Below are positions 10,173-19,020 of a stretch of 64,000 nucleotides of DNA, one piece after another. The position numbers and the translations under genes were made by a program. Origin of the DNA: Paraburkholderia phytofirmans OLGA172. Its GTDB lineage: Bacteria > Pseudomonadota > Gammaproteobacteria > Burkholderiales > Burkholderiaceae. The DNA lies in NCBI RefSeq assembly GCF_001634365.1, contig NZ_CP014578.1, forward strand, positions 2,046,001-2,110,000, given 5' to 3'. Position 1 is the stretch's first letter. Every line of letters starts with the position of its first letter. The notes beneath the pieces were generated by a model. It made no database searches. It was not told the origin of the DNA and worked only from the letters and a program-made list of their open reading frames with translations.

Positions 10173-10829
10173 ATGAAGCACTCGATCAGGAACACAATCA
10201 AGACCGCCGCCGTCGCGTCGTGCCTGCTAGGCGCGGCTGCGCTGGCTCCGCAGGCGCAAGCTGCCGGCGGCGACCAGTTGAACGGCATCCATGCCGGCGA
10301 CATATTGGTGCGTCTGCGCGCAATCAGCATCATGCCGAACGTGGAGACCAACCAGTCGCTGTCGGCGCTCAACGTGGGCGTCAACAATGCCATCGTGCCG
10401 GAGCTGGATCTGACCTACATGATCCGCGATTATCTCGGCGTCGAGCTGATTCTCGGCACGTCGCGCCATCAGTTGACGTCGAACCTCGGCAATCTCGGTG
10501 GCGTGAACGTGTTACCGCCCACGCTGCTGCTGCAATATCACTTCAACCACGCTGGGCGTATCCGTCCGTACGTCGGTGCGGGTCTGAACTACACGTTGTT
10601 CTATAACAACGGCCTGAACGCAGGTGGTCAGCCGATCTCGATCACCAACCACAGCTTTGGCCCCGCATTGCAGGCCGGCGTGGATGTGCAGGTGACCAAA
10701 TCGCTGTTCGTCAACGCGGACATCAAGAAGATCTGGATGCATACCGACGCAACACTCGGCGGTCAGTCGCTCGGCCGGCTAAGTATCGATCCGGTGGTGG
10801 TTGGTCTGGGTGTCGGTATGCGGTTCTGA
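10173..10829 (+). CDS. ompW: OmpW-family outer-membrane protein
   Basis: 218 residues. A signal peptide ends near Ala-Gln-Ala-Ala at 29-32. The mature part opens with the Gly-Asp-Ile-Leu-Val-Arg-Leu-Arg-Ala strand of OmpW, has the Pro-Tyr-Val-Gly-Ala-Gly-Leu-Asn-Tyr motif near 130, and ends with a C-terminal Phe as outer-membrane beta-barrels do. It is expected to form an eight-strand barrel for small hydrophobic compounds. The ATG at 10173 follows GGGGAAG; the longer frame from 10053 lacks a signal sequence. It is monocistronic, ending in a terminator at 10862. Confidence 0.92.
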   Translation: MKHSIRNTIKTAAVASCLLGAAALAPQAQAAGGDQLNGIHAGDILVRLRAISIMPNVETNQSLSALNVGVNNAIVPELDLTYMIRDYLGVELILGTSRHQLTSNLGNLGGVNVLPPTLLLQYHFNHAGRIRPYVGAGLNYTLFYNNGLNAGGQPISITNHSFGPALQAGVDVQVTKSLFVNADIKKIWMHTDATLGGQSLGRLSIDPVVVGLGVGMRF

Positions 10830-10861
10830 TTGCCGCGCTTGAGAAGCCGCTCGCGCCATGC

Positions 10862-10890
10862 AAAAACGCCGGAATTTCCGGCGTTTTTTA
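10862..10890. terminator. Bidirectional Rho-independent terminator between ompW and DUF1289 gene
   Basis: An 11-bp stem (AAAAACGCCGG / CCGGCGTTTTT) with an AATTT loop and A/T runs on both sides, so it can stop transcription from the two convergent genes. Confidence 0.85.
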
Positions 10891-10965
10891 TTGCAATCTC
10901 AATCCCAATCGAGAGACGAGTTTGCCGACAGGAGGGCCGATGCGGCCGGCCGCGGCGCGAGGAGA

Positions 10966-11169
10966 CTACAGCTTGTCGTTCCTGAAACGCATGGCCGTGC
11001 CGTCCTGTTCGATACGTATCCATACGGCGCGCTTTTCCTCGTCGCTCAGGAACACCCAGTTGGACACTTCGGTGGCGGTGCGGCCGCAGCCTTTGCAGAT
11101 TTCGTCGAAAAGCGTGGAACAAACGCCGATACACGGGCTGTCGGGGAGAGCGTGGAGATTCGAAGCCAT
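10966..11169 (-). CDS. DUF1289 Cys-rich small protein
   Basis: 67 residues. It contains Pro-Cys-Ile-Gly-Val-Cys followed by Cys-Lys-Gly-Cys-Gly-Arg-Thr, the four-Cys pattern of DUF1289 proteins, then Glu-Val-Ser-Asn-Trp. The Cys arrangement suggests a metal- or Fe-S-binding knuckle, but the function is not known. The start at 11169 has AAGG upstream and gives the normal family length; the frame extends to 11277 without support. Confidence 0.85.
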   Translation of the reverse strand: MASNLHALPDSPCIGVCSTLFDEICKGCGRTATEVSNWVFLSDEEKRAVWIRIEQDGTAMRFRNDKL

Positions 11170-11641
11170 CGGAAACCTTGGGGCGGAGAAGCGGAGTTCC
11201 GCTATGTTAGCCGATGCGGCGATCGCGCCTCGGCGTCGCACTCGCCGTGGCTCAGATGCATGCACGGTCGGCAGCATCCACTGCCGCGTTCGCCCCGCTT
11301 CGAGAATGCTTACAAAGCCGCTTCATTGAGACTGCACTCACCCGCACGCGACGGGCCCGCAGCGAACCGGCTTCGGCGAGGCCGCCGTAACTTGACAACG
11401 AGATAACACCGAGGCTGCCACTGGTGTTTTTTCAGGTAGACACACGCCAATAACCCGCTAAAATTGCGCCGATTTTGTGGCGGCGCGGCTTACGCTGTAC
11501 CGTTTGCGCGACAGCTCAGCATTTTTTTTGGTGCGCGCAATAATTAATGGTAGTTTTCGAGTTTTTCAGGGGAGCCGCGTGCGGTGTGACGCGGCGTGGG
11601 CGAAGACGTCCGGTTCGGGCCGGTCAGGATTGGAGAACGGA
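11170..11641. other. Intergenic region upstream of potF
   Basis: 472 bp with no supported gene. At 11405-11432 a weak hairpin (AACACC ... GGTGTT) is followed by TTTT. A GCTAAAAT box near 11457-11464 resembles the -10 element seen before other genes here. A long T-run lies near 11522-11529, so a potF promoter probably lies in 11440-11560. Confidence 0.4.
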
Positions 11642-12742
11642 ATGAAAAAACGGGTAGTGGTGCAGGTGGCGGCGCTCGTCTTGTGTGCAACACCGTGGTT
11701 GACGGCCGCTGCGAAAGATACGCAGCTGAACGTGTATAACTGGTCCGATTACATTGCCAAGGACACCATTCCGAACTTCACCAAGCAGACTGGCGTCCAG
11801 GTCAAATACGACAACTACGACAGCGACGACACGCTGCAAGCCAAGCTTCTCACCGGCAATTCGGGCTATGACATCGTCGTGCCGACCAGCAATTACGCCG
11901 GCAAGCAGATTGCCGCCGGCATCTTCGCGCCGCTCGACAAATCGAAGCTGCCGAACCTCAAATACCTCGACCCGTCGCTGATGGCCCTCGTGGCCGGCGC
12001 CGATCCGGGCAACAAGTTCACGGTACCCTGGGCATACGGCACGACCGGCCTCGGCTACAACGTCACCAAAGCGCAGCAGATCCTCGGCAAGAACGTGCCG
12101 CTCGACAGCTGGGACGTCCTCTTCAAGCCGGAAAACATTTCGAAGCTGAAAGCATGCGGCGTGTCCGTGCTCGATGCCCCGGACCAGATGTTCGCCGCCG
12201 CGCTGCACTACATCGGCAAGGATCCGATGAGCACGAATCCGGCCGACTACCGCGCCGCGCTCGCGATGATGAAGAAGATCCGTCCGTACATCACGCAGTT
12301 CAACTCGTCGGGCTACATCAATGATCTGGTCGGCGGCGACGTGTGCTTCGCGTACGGCTGGTCGGGCGACGTCGTGATCGCCAAGCATCGCGCGATCGAG
12401 GCGAAGAAGGCCTACAAGATCGAATACTACGTTCCGAAGGGCGGCGCCCCGGTGTGGTTCGACGTGATGGCGATTCCGAAGGACGCGAAGAACAAGGAAG
12501 CCGCGCTCGAGTGGATCAACTACATCGAAACACCGCAGGTCCACGCCGCGATCACCAATGCCGTCTACTACCCGAGCACGAACCTCGAAGCGCGCAAGTA
12601 CGTGGACAAGGACGTGGCGAACGACCCGGCCGTGTACCCGTCGCCTGAAGTCATCAAGACGCTGTTCCTGTTGAAGCCGCTGCCGCCGGAAATCCAGCGG
12701 CTGCAAACGCGGCTGTGGACTGAGTTCAAGTCCGGCCGCTGA
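11642..12742 (+). CDS. potF: Polyamine (putrescine/spermidine) ABC transporter, periplasmic binding protein
   Basis: 366 residues. A Sec signal peptide (Met-Lys-Lys-Arg, hydrophobic core, Ala-Ala-Ala-Lys near 23-26) precedes Leu-Asn-Val-Tyr-Asn-Trp-Ser-Asp-Tyr-Ile, the hallmark N-terminus of PotF/PotD. Downstream are Ala-Tyr-Gly-Trp-Ser-Gly-Asp and Pro-Lys-Gly-Gly-Ala-Pro-Val-Trp-Phe-Asp, which belong to the polyamine pocket region. The longer frame from 11477 is discounted because the ATG at 11642 begins the signal peptide and is preceded by GGAG. It is first of four genes in potFGHI order. Confidence 0.92.
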   Translation: MKKRVVVQVAALVLCATPWLTAAAKDTQLNVYNWSDYIAKDTIPNFTKQTGVQVKYDNYDSDDTLQAKLLTGNSGYDIVVPTSNYAGKQIAAGIFAPLDKSKLPNLKYLDPSLMALVAGADPGNKFTVPWAYGTTGLGYNVTKAQQILGKNVPLDSWDVLFKPENISKLKACGVSVLDAPDQMFAAALHYIGKDPMSTNPADYRAALAMMKKIRPYITQFNSSGYINDLVGGDVCFAYGWSGDVVIAKHRAIEAKKAYKIEYYVPKGGAPVWFDVMAIPKDAKNKEAALEWINYIETPQVHAAITNAVYYPSTNLEARKYVDKDVANDPAVYPSPEVIKTLFLLKPLPPEIQRLQTRLWTEFKSGR

Positions 12743-12777
12743 TCCGCGGCCAGAGTGAACGGGTAAGTATCATCATG

Positions 12778-12805
12778 AAGCCCTCGGTGTCCACCGGGGG
12801 CTTTG
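12778..12805 (+). terminator. Weak hairpin between potF and potG (attenuator-like)
   Basis: A 9-bp stem (AGCCCTCGG / CCGGGGGCT, one G-T pair) with only TTTGTT after it. Inside an operon, such a hairpin often lowers expression of the permease genes relative to the binding protein or protects the upstream mRNA end. Confidence 0.5.
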
Positions 12806-12831
12806 TTCGTCAAACGCCGGAGTAAAGCATT

Positions 12832-14001
12832 GTGATGAGTAGTGACCAGTCGGGCGCGCTGGCAGGGGCCGCCGCACCGTTCCCCGGGCTGAACGCCGAA
12901 GCGGGCGATGCCGCAGAGAATTTCGTCCAGATCGTCGACATCGTGAAGAAGTTCGGCGAGACCGCAGCGGTCAAAGGGGTCAACCTGTCGGTGAAAAAGG
13001 GCGAGCTATTCGCGCTGCTCGGCAGTTCCGGCTGTGGCAAATCGACCTTGTTGCGCATGCTGGCCGGCCTCGAATCGATCACGTCGGGCAAGATCCTGAT
13101 CGACGGCGAAGACCTTGCGCAATTGCCGCCTTATCGCCGGCCGGTCAACATGATGTTCCAGTCGTACGCACTGTTTCCGCACATGACGGTCGAGGCCAAC
13201 GTCGCCTTCGGCCTGAAGCAGGAAGGCGTGCCGAAATCCGAACTGAAAGACCGTGTGCAGAGCGCGCTCGATCTCGTGCAGATGGGCCGCTTTGCGAAGC
13301 GCAAGCCGCATCAGCTCTCCGGCGGCCAGCAGCAGCGCGTGGCGCTCGCGCGCTCGCTCGTCAAGCGGCCGAAGCTGTTGTTGCTCGACGAGCCGATGTC
13401 CGCGCTCGACAAACAGATCCGTCAGCGCACGCAGATCGAACTGGTCAATATTCTCGACAGGGTCGGCGTGACCTGCATGATGGTGACGCACGACCAGGAA
13501 GAGGCGATGACGATGGCGGACCGTCTTGCCGTGATGAGCGAAGGCGAGATCATCCAGCTCGGCACGCCGCATGAAGTCTACGAATATCCGAATTGCCGTT
13601 TTTCGGCCGAGTTCATTGGGTCGACCAATCTGTTCGATGGCAACGTCGTCGAAGACGAACCCGATCACGTGTTCATCGAAACCCCCGACCTGCCAGTCCG
13701 CCTCTACGTGAGCCACGGCATCACCGGGCCGCTCGGCATGCCGGTGACGATCTCCGTGCGGCCCGAGCGCATCGCGCTCACGCGCAAGCCGCCCGAAGGC
13801 GCGTACAACTGGGGCAAGGGCGTCGTGACGAATGTCGCGTACATGGGGGGCTATTCGCTGTATCACGTCAAGCTCGACGCCGGCAAAACGGTGATCGCCA
13901 ACGTGACGAGCCTTGCCTTGACAGAGATCGACCCGCCCACCTGGGGCGACGAGGTGTATGTGCGCTGGAGCGCATCGGCCGGCGTGGTGCTGACGTCATG
14001 A
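12832..14001 (+). CDS. potG: Polyamine ABC transporter ATP-binding protein
   Basis: 389 residues. Walker A Gly-Ser-Ser-Gly-Cys-Gly-Lys-Ser-Thr is near 64-72, the signature Leu-Ser-Gly-Gly-Gln-Gln-Gln near 162, and Walker B Leu-Leu-Asp-Glu-Pro near 184. The roughly 130-residue C-terminal extension is the TOBE regulatory domain of PotA/PotG ATPases. Two starts are close: GTG 12832 (9 nt after GGAG) and ATG 12835. The stop overlaps the potH start (ATGA), indicating translational coupling. Confidence 0.92.
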   Translation: MMSSDQSGALAGAAAPFPGLNAEAGDAAENFVQIVDIVKKFGETAAVKGVNLSVKKGELFALLGSSGCGKSTLLRMLAGLESITSGKILIDGEDLAQLPPYRRPVNMMFQSYALFPHMTVEANVAFGLKQEGVPKSELKDRVQSALDLVQMGRFAKRKPHQLSGGQQQRVALARSLVKRPKLLLLDEPMSALDKQIRQRTQIELVNILDRVGVTCMMVTHDQEEAMTMADRLAVMSEGEIIQLGTPHEVYEYPNCRFSAEFIGSTNLFDGNVVEDEPDHVFIETPDLPVRLYVSHGITGPLGMPVTISVRPERIALTRKPPEGAYNWGKGVVTNVAYMGGYSLYHVKLDAGKTVIANVTSLALTEIDPPTWGDEVYVRWSASAGVVLTS

Positions 14002-14927
14002 AGCGCGCGATCAGTTCTCTGGCGTCGTGGCCGGTGCGCCGTTTCAATCTGACCGGCCGCACCGCGGTGGTGGCTGGGCCATTCATCTGGCTGCTGCTGT
14101 TTTTCCTTGTGCCGTTCCTGCTGGTCGTGAAGATCAGCTTTGCCGATTTGCAGCTCGGCATCCCGCCCTATACGGAACTCACCGCGTATGCGGATGGTGT
14201 GATTCACGTCGCGCTAGACCTGTCGCACTATGCGTTTCTGCTGACTGACAGCCTGTATTTCGCGACCTATGTGAATTCTGTGGTGGTCGCGGCGATCTCC
14301 ACGTTGCTGTGTTTGCTGATCGGTTATCCGATGGCGTACTACATTGCGCGATCGAATCCGGCAAGCCGCAATCTGCTGATGATGGCGGTGATGCTGCCGT
14401 TCTGGACGTCGTTTCTGATTCGCGTGTATGCATGGATCGGCATCCTGAAGAATAATGGCTTGCTGAACAACTTTCTGATGTCGGTCGGGCTGATCCACAC
14501 GCCGATCGAGCTGTATCACACGAACACCGCGGTTTATATCGGCATGGTGTATTCGTACCTGCCATTCCTCGTCATGCCGCTGTATGCACATCTGGTGAAG
14601 ATGGACATGACGCTGCTGGAAGCCGCCTACGATCTCGGCGCGAAGCCGTGGCGAGCGTTCTGGCAGATCACCTTGCCGCTGTCGAAGAACGGCATCCTTG
14701 CCGGTTGTTTGCTGGTGTTCATTCCAGCGGTAGGCGAGTATGTGATTCCGGAATTGCTGGGTGGCGCGAACACGCTGATGATTGGGCGCGTGATGTGGAA
14801 TGAGTTCTTCGACAATGCCGATTGGCCGATGGCGTCTGCCGTGACGTGCGCAATGGTGTTGTTGTTATTGGTGCCGATGGCGTTTTTCCAGTACGCGCAG
14901 GCGAAGGCGATGGAGGAAAGGCGCTGA
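13998..14927 (+). CDS. potH: Polyamine ABC transporter permease PotH
   Basis: 309 residues with six hydrophobic spans, the first at about 26-48. It has the EAA loop typical of MetI-like permeases (Glu-Ala-Ala-Tyr-Asp-Leu-Gly-Ala-Lys-Pro) near 204-213. The ATG overlaps the potG stop by four bases, and its own stop overlaps the next start (TGATG). A much longer upstream frame from 13593 is only the open alternative frame inside potG. Confidence 0.92.
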   Translation: MKRAISSLASWPVRRFNLTGRTAVVAGPFIWLLLFFLVPFLLVVKISFADLQLGIPPYTELTAYADGVIHVALDLSHYAFLLTDSLYFATYVNSVVVAAISTLLCLLIGYPMAYYIARSNPASRNLLMMAVMLPFWTSFLIRVYAWIGILKNNGLLNNFLMSVGLIHTPIELYHTNTAVYIGMVYSYLPFLVMPLYAHLVKMDMTLLEAAYDLGAKPWRAFWQITLPLSKNGILAGCLLVFIPAVGEYVIPELLGGANTLMIGRVMWNEFFDNADWPMASAVTCAMVLLLLVPMAFFQYAQAKAMEERR

Positions 14928-15745
14928 TGAAGCCGAACCGGATTTTTCAGTTCATTGCGTTGGGGATCGGGTTTCTGTTTCTCTACATTCCGATCGTGAG
15001 TCTGATTGTGTATTCGTTCAACGAATCGCAACTGGTCACGGTGTGGACGCGGTTTTCTACGCGCTGGTATGCGGCATTGTTGCAGGACGACGAGTTGATC
15101 GCGGCTGCGTGGTTGTCGTTGCGGGTGGCGTTGCTGACGGCGTTTGCTTCGGTGATCATCGGTACGTGGGCTGGGTTTGTTCTGGCCCGCATGGGGCGGT
15201 TTCGTGGTTTTACGCTCTACACCGGGATGATCAATGCGCCGCTGGTGATTCCCGAGGTGATTCAGGGGATCTCACTGCTGCTGCTGTTCATCGAAATGGC
15301 CAAATGGTTGGGATGGCCTGCCGGGCGTGGCATTTTCACGATCTGGATCGGGCACGTGATGTTGTGTATTTCATATGTGGCCATCATCGTCCAGTCGCGT
15401 GTGAAGGAGTTGAATCCTTCTCTGGAGGAAGCTGCGCTTGATCTTGGGGCGACGCCGCTTAAGGTGTTTTTCTTTATTACGTTGCCGTTGATTTCGCAGG
15501 CTCTGGTTTCTGGGTGGTTGTTGTCGTTTACTTTGTCTATCGACGATCTGGTTTTGTCGGCGTTTCTGTCGGGGCCTGGGTCGACGACGTTGCCGCTGGT
15601 TGTTTTCTCCCGTGTTCGGCTTGGATTGAATCCGGAGATGAATGCGTTGGCTACTTTGTTTATTGGCGTTGTGACCGTTGGGGTTGTTTTGGCTAACTAT
15701 TTTATGCAGCGGGCCGAGAGGAAGAGGGCTGTGATGGCGGTGTAG
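14927..15745 (+). CDS. potI: Polyamine ABC transporter permease PotI
   Basis: 272 residues, six membrane spans, EAA loop Glu-Glu-Ala-Ala-Leu-Asp-Leu-Gly-Ala-Thr-Pro near 168-178. With PotH it forms the heterodimeric channel powered by PotG. From about 15400 onward its codon use drifts towards T-ending codons, unlike potFG; this may be relaxed selection or recombination and is only a visual impression. A G/A-poor hairpin (GGTTTTT / AAAAACC) lies just after the stop at 15745-15767 but has no T-run. Confidence 0.92.
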   Translation: MKPNRIFQFIALGIGFLFLYIPIVSLIVYSFNESQLVTVWTRFSTRWYAALLQDDELIAAAWLSLRVALLTAFASVIIGTWAGFVLARMGRFRGFTLYTGMINAPLVIPEVIQGISLLLLFIEMAKWLGWPAGRGIFTIWIGHVMLCISYVAIIVQSRVKELNPSLEEAALDLGATPLKVFFFITLPLISQALVSGWLLSFTLSIDDLVLSAFLSGPGSTTLPLVVFSRVRLGLNPEMNALATLFIGVVTVGVVLANYFMQRAERKRAVMAV

Positions 15746-15886
15746 GTTTTTTGCCGCAAGAAAAACCATCAAACCTTATACCCAATCAGTCGCGTGCGCG
15801 GTTTCCGCAGACAGATTAGTCTTGCTTGACTTGCACCCCTTCGGTCTCCTGGCGCGCCGTAAGCGGCACCCCCCTCACTTGCAACG

Positions 15887-15914
15887 TTGACAAACTGACG
15901 AGAATTCCTAATCT
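15887..15914 (+). promoter_or_regulatory. Sigma70-like promoter for the methanethiol oxidase gene
   Basis: A perfect TTGACA at 15887-15892 is followed after 16 bp by TAATCT at 15909-15914, placing a transcription start about 70 bp before the ATG at 15992. It is the best consensus match I saw in the window. Confidence 0.55.
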
Positions 15915-15991
15915 GAAAACAGCGCCCGATAAGGTTAATGAATATTTGGACGTCCTGCGCTCCGAACCCCATAGCCAAGGAGAGTCCCGTC

Positions 15992-17398
15992 ATGGGAATG
16001 CGCCCAGATCCTACGTTCCACGCATCGCCGAAGCTCGCAATGGATGCGCCAGCGGAAGACTTCGCCTACACGCTGTTACTCAGCCCCGATTTCTCGCAGC
16101 CCGACGCGCTCGCCGTCATCGACGTGAAGCCCGGATCGCCGACCTACAGCCAGGTGGTTCACACGGTGCCGGTGCCCAACAAGGGGGACGAATTTCACCA
16201 CTTCGGATGGAATGCCTGCTCATCGTCACTGTCGCCACTGACCGGTCACGCGTTCCTCGAACGGCGCTATCTGATCATTCCGGGGATGCGCTCCTCGCGC
16301 ATCTACATCGTGGATACCAAGCCCCATCCGACCCAGGCGCGAATCCACAAAATCATCGAACCAGAGGAAATCTTCCGCAAAACCGGCTACTCGCGTCCGC
16401 ACACGGTCCATTGCGGGCCTGAAGGCATCTATGTCAGCACGCTCGGTGGCGGCGGTAGGGATGGCACAGACGGCCCCCCGGGCATCTTCATCATGGACTG
16501 CCAGACTTTCGATGTCCTCGGCCGCTGGGAGATCGACCGCGGGTTGCAGGAGAAACATTACGATTTCTGGTGGAACCTGCCGCGCGACTACATGGTGTCG
16601 AGCGAGTGGGCGTTGCCGCCGCAATTCGAGAACGGGATCGTCCCGGAAGATCTTCTGTCGAACAGGTACGGGCACCGCATCCACTTCTGGGATCTGCGGG
16701 CGAGGCGCAACGTGCAGACGATCGACCTCGGCGCGAACCACCAGATGGCGCTCGAAGTGCGGCCTGCGCACGATCCCGGCCGGGAGTACGGCTTCATCGG
16801 CGTGGTGGTCGACACGACGAACCTTGAAGGGTCGATCTGGACCTGGTGGCGGGAGGGCGGAACGTTCCACATCGAGAAGACCGCGACCATTCCGCCCGAG
16901 CCCGCAGCCACGGAACTGCTTCCGCCGTTGCTTCAGGGATTCGGCGCGGTGCCGCCGCTCGTCACCGATATCGATCTCTCCATCGACGACAAATTCCTGT
17001 ACGTCGCCTGTTGGGGAACCGGCGAGATGCGCCAGTACGACGTAACGGAACCCCGCAAACCGAAGCTCACGGGATCGGTCCACATCGGCGGGATCGTGCG
17101 GCGCACGCCGCATCCGAACGGTAATGCCTTTGCGGGTGGTCCGCAGATGGTCGAGATCAGCCGCGATGGGAAGCGGGTCTACTGGACCAACTCGCTCTAC
17201 TCGACGTGGGACAACCAGTTCTACCCGGACGGTGTGCCCGCGGCTCAGGTCATGGGCCGGGCTGAACCTGGCGGCGGCCTTGCGCTGGCCGACGACTACT
17301 GGGTCGCCTTTCCCGATGGATACCGGGCTCACCAGATCCGGCTCGAAGGCGGTGACTGCTCGACCGATTCGTTCTGCTACCCGTCGGTGGGGATTTGA
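15992..17398 (+). CDS. mtoX: Methanethiol oxidase (SELENBP1/SBP56 family)
   Basis: 468 residues. Family landmarks in order are Asp-Glu-Phe-His-His-Phe-Gly-Trp-Asn near 66-74, Pro-His-Thr-Val-His-Cys near 136-141, Tyr-Asp-Phe-Trp-Trp-Asn near 189-194, and Cys-Trp-Gly-Thr-Gly-Glu-Met-Arg-Gln-Tyr-Asp near 338-348. The C-terminal part contains Asn-Ser-Leu-Tyr-Ser and Gly-Gly-Asp-Cys-Ser. These match bacterial MtoX/human SELENBP1, copper enzymes that oxidise methanethiol to formaldehyde, H2S and H2O2; the His residues are candidate metal ligands. No signal peptide is visible from this start, although MtoX is often periplasmic. The start at 15992 follows AGGAGAG. It overlaps the next gene. Confidence 0.88.
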   Translation: MGMRPDPTFHASPKLAMDAPAEDFAYTLLLSPDFSQPDALAVIDVKPGSPTYSQVVHTVPVPNKGDEFHHFGWNACSSSLSPLTGHAFLERRYLIIPGMRSSRIYIVDTKPHPTQARIHKIIEPEEIFRKTGYSRPHTVHCGPEGIYVSTLGGGGRDGTDGPPGIFIMDCQTFDVLGRWEIDRGLQEKHYDFWWNLPRDYMVSSEWALPPQFENGIVPEDLLSNRYGHRIHFWDLRARRNVQTIDLGANHQMALEVRPAHDPGREYGFIGVVVDTTNLEGSIWTWWREGGTFHIEKTATIPPEPAATELLPPLLQGFGAVPPLVTDIDLSIDDKFLYVACWGTGEMRQYDVTEPRKPKLTGSVHIGGIVRRTPHPNGNAFAGGPQMVEISRDGKRVYWTNSLYSTWDNQFYPDGVPAAQVMGRAEPGGGLALADDYWVAFPDGYRAHQIRLEGGDCSTDSFCYPSVGI

Positions 17399-18081
17399 TT
17401 GGGGGCGGCTGGCCGCAGACCGGCCTTTGGTTAGCCGTCGTGGCGAGCGGTCTCTATCACGGGCTCAACCCGGCAATGGGCTGGCCGCTTGCCGTTTCGA
17501 GCGGGCTGATGGACCGGCGTGCACGGGCGCTGTTCTCCGCACTCTTATATCTCGCGGCGGGACACGTGTTGGCCATGTTCGTGGTGATGGTGCCCTTCGC
17601 CATGCTGGCGATCCTGCTCGCCTGGCAGCGCGAGATCCAGATCGGCGCGAGTGTGCTGGTCATCGGCTTTGGTGCCTTCCTTCTGATCTGGCGGCGCCAT
17701 CCGCGGGTACTCGCGCGGATCCCACCGTCGCGGCTCGCGCTTTGGTCCTTCGCCGTTGCCATCGCGCACGGCGCAGGATTGATGCTGGTACCGATCTACC
17801 TCGGCCTTTGCCGGTCCTACGACATGGAACGAGGGCATCAGGCCGCGCGGACCCTGATCGACGCGAATCTGGGCATGGCGCTGCTTGTCTCCGGCGTCCA
17901 TGCCACCGCGATGATCGTGGTCGGCGGAGTCTTCGCCTGGTTGGTCTACCGCTACCTGGGGTTGAAGTTCGTGTCGCGGAGCTGGTTCAATCTGGATGCA
18001 GTCTGGGCATCGAGCCTCATCCTGGTGGGCGCTCTCTCATTGGCGTTCAATGCCGCGGTACTCGGCGGCGAGGGGCGATAG
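17395..18081 (+). CDS. Integral membrane protein coupled to methanethiol oxidase
   Basis: 228 residues from a TTG start that overlaps the mtoX stop by four bases. It has about six hydrophobic helices. The motif Gly-Leu-Tyr-His-Gly-Leu-Asn-Pro near 19-26 and Ala-His-Gly-Ala-Gly-Leu-Met near 121-127 each place a His inside a membrane segment, as in UreH/HupE-like metal transporters, but I do not recognise a named family. The tight overlap suggests translational coupling and a role with the oxidase, possibly copper supply; this last point is inference. Known mtoX operons carry SCO1/senC and mauG instead, which are absent here. Confidence 0.75.
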   Translation: MIGGGWPQTGLWLAVVASGLYHGLNPAMGWPLAVSSGLMDRRARALFSALLYLAAGHVLAMFVVMVPFAMLAILLAWQREIQIGASVLVIGFGAFLLIWRRHPRVLARIPPSRLALWSFAVAIAHGAGLMLVPIYLGLCRSYDMERGHQAARTLIDANLGMALLVSGVHATAMIVVGGVFAWLVYRYLGLKFVSRSWFNLDAVWASSLILVGALSLAFNAAVLGGEGR

Positions 18082-18159
18082 CCAAAAATCCGGGTGTCTA
18101 CATATGTCTACACCAGCATAACGCGCAGGGTAGACAACTGTACACTTCGCGTCAAGATC

Positions 18160-18181
18160 GTTTAGAGTACGACTGTTAAAC
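18160..18181. promoter_or_regulatory. Candidate operator upstream of the tetR gene
   Basis: An interrupted inverted repeat GTTTA ... TAAAC spans 22 bp, 28 bp before the TetR start. Slightly upstream, GTCTACA occurs twice as a direct repeat (18094-18116) and GTAGAC once in reverse. These could be autoregulatory sites. Confidence 0.35.
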
Positions 18182-18209
18182 GCGCGAGCCGCGCTCAGGC
18201 TGAAATCTC

Positions 18210-18899
18210 ATGAACCCCGTACCTGAAGCGGCGTCCACCGCCGGCCATGGCGCTGTTGCCGGGCAGGACCTCCCGCCCGGCAAGCGCAAACTGATCGAAG
18301 CCGCGTTGCGTCTGACCGCGGGCGGGCGCAGCTTTGCAAGCCTGGGCTTGCGCGAACTGGCGCGCGAGGCGGGGCTGAATCCCAACACGTTCTACCGTCA
18401 TTTCGACACGCTCGACGACCTGGCGCGCGAGGCGGTCGAATCGGTGAGCCGCCGCTTGCGGCCGATGCTGCGGCGCGAGCGCTGGCTGGCCGCGCACGAC
18501 GAGCCGCAGAGCGTGCCGCGTCGCGCGTGTGTGGCGTTCTTTGCGTTTGCATTGGAGAATCGCGAGGCGTTTCTGAGCGCGCTGGCCGAGTATCACGGCA
18601 CCTCGCGGGCGCTGCGTGAAGCGGTGCGGGCGAACCTCCACGAGGTGTCGGCGGAAATGGCGGACGACGTCGTGCAACTGGAGCTGATGCCAACGCTTGC
18701 CCGCGCAACCGTCGACGAAGTCTGCACGCAGATTGTGCTGCAGCTGTTTCATCTGTCGGCGGAGTATATCGACGCGGATGCCGTGCGCCGGGAGGCACTG
18801 GTCGCGTATGCGGAGCGTTTCATCGTCCGGCTGTTCGCGGGGTCGGTGCTGCTTGCGCAACATGAGCCGGTGAGGGCGTCCGCGTCAGCGAGGGCCTAA
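18210..18899 (+). CDS. TetR-family transcriptional regulator (FabR-like)
   Basis: 229 residues. The helix-turn-helix lies at about 27-72 and includes Leu-Gly-Leu-Arg-Glu-Leu-Ala-Arg-Glu-Ala-Gly-Leu and Asn-Thr-Phe-Tyr-Arg-His-Phe, close to FabR/DesT regulators of unsaturated fatty acid synthesis. The C-terminal part is helical as expected for the ligand domain. It stands alone: 128 bp after the membrane protein gene and followed by a terminator shared with the convergent TPR gene. Its regulon cannot be read from the window. Confidence 0.85.
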   Translation: MNPVPEAASTAGHGAVAGQDLPPGKRKLIEAALRLTAGGRSFASLGLRELAREAGLNPNTFYRHFDTLDDLAREAVESVSRRLRPMLRRERWLAAHDEPQSVPRRACVAFFAFALENREAFLSALAEYHGTSRALREAVRANLHEVSAEMADDVVQLELMPTLARATVDEVCTQIVLQLFHLSAEYIDADAVRREALVAYAERFIVRLFAGSVLLAQHEPVRASASARA

Positions 18900-18932
18900 A
18901 GGCAAAGGCAAAGGGAAGGGGAATCGCGGTAA

Positions 18933-18964
18933 AAAAACAGGCTCCGCGCAGGAGCCTGTTTTCA
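18933..18964. terminator. Bidirectional terminator between tetR and TPR genes
   Basis: An 11-bp stem (AAACAGGCTCC / GGAGCCTGTTT) around a GCGCA loop, with an A-run before and T-run after, usable from both directions. Confidence 0.85.
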
Positions 18965-19020
18965 TTGCAGCTTGATGGGTCAGCGTTTGATCGACTGCAT
19001 CTCAGCCAGCGCTGTGTTTC

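Noticed and set aside
17124..18179. 351-residue plus-strand frame spanning mtoX end and the membrane protein gene
   Set aside because: Alternative phase of two genes with clear motifs or hydrophobic pattern; Arg-rich shadow.
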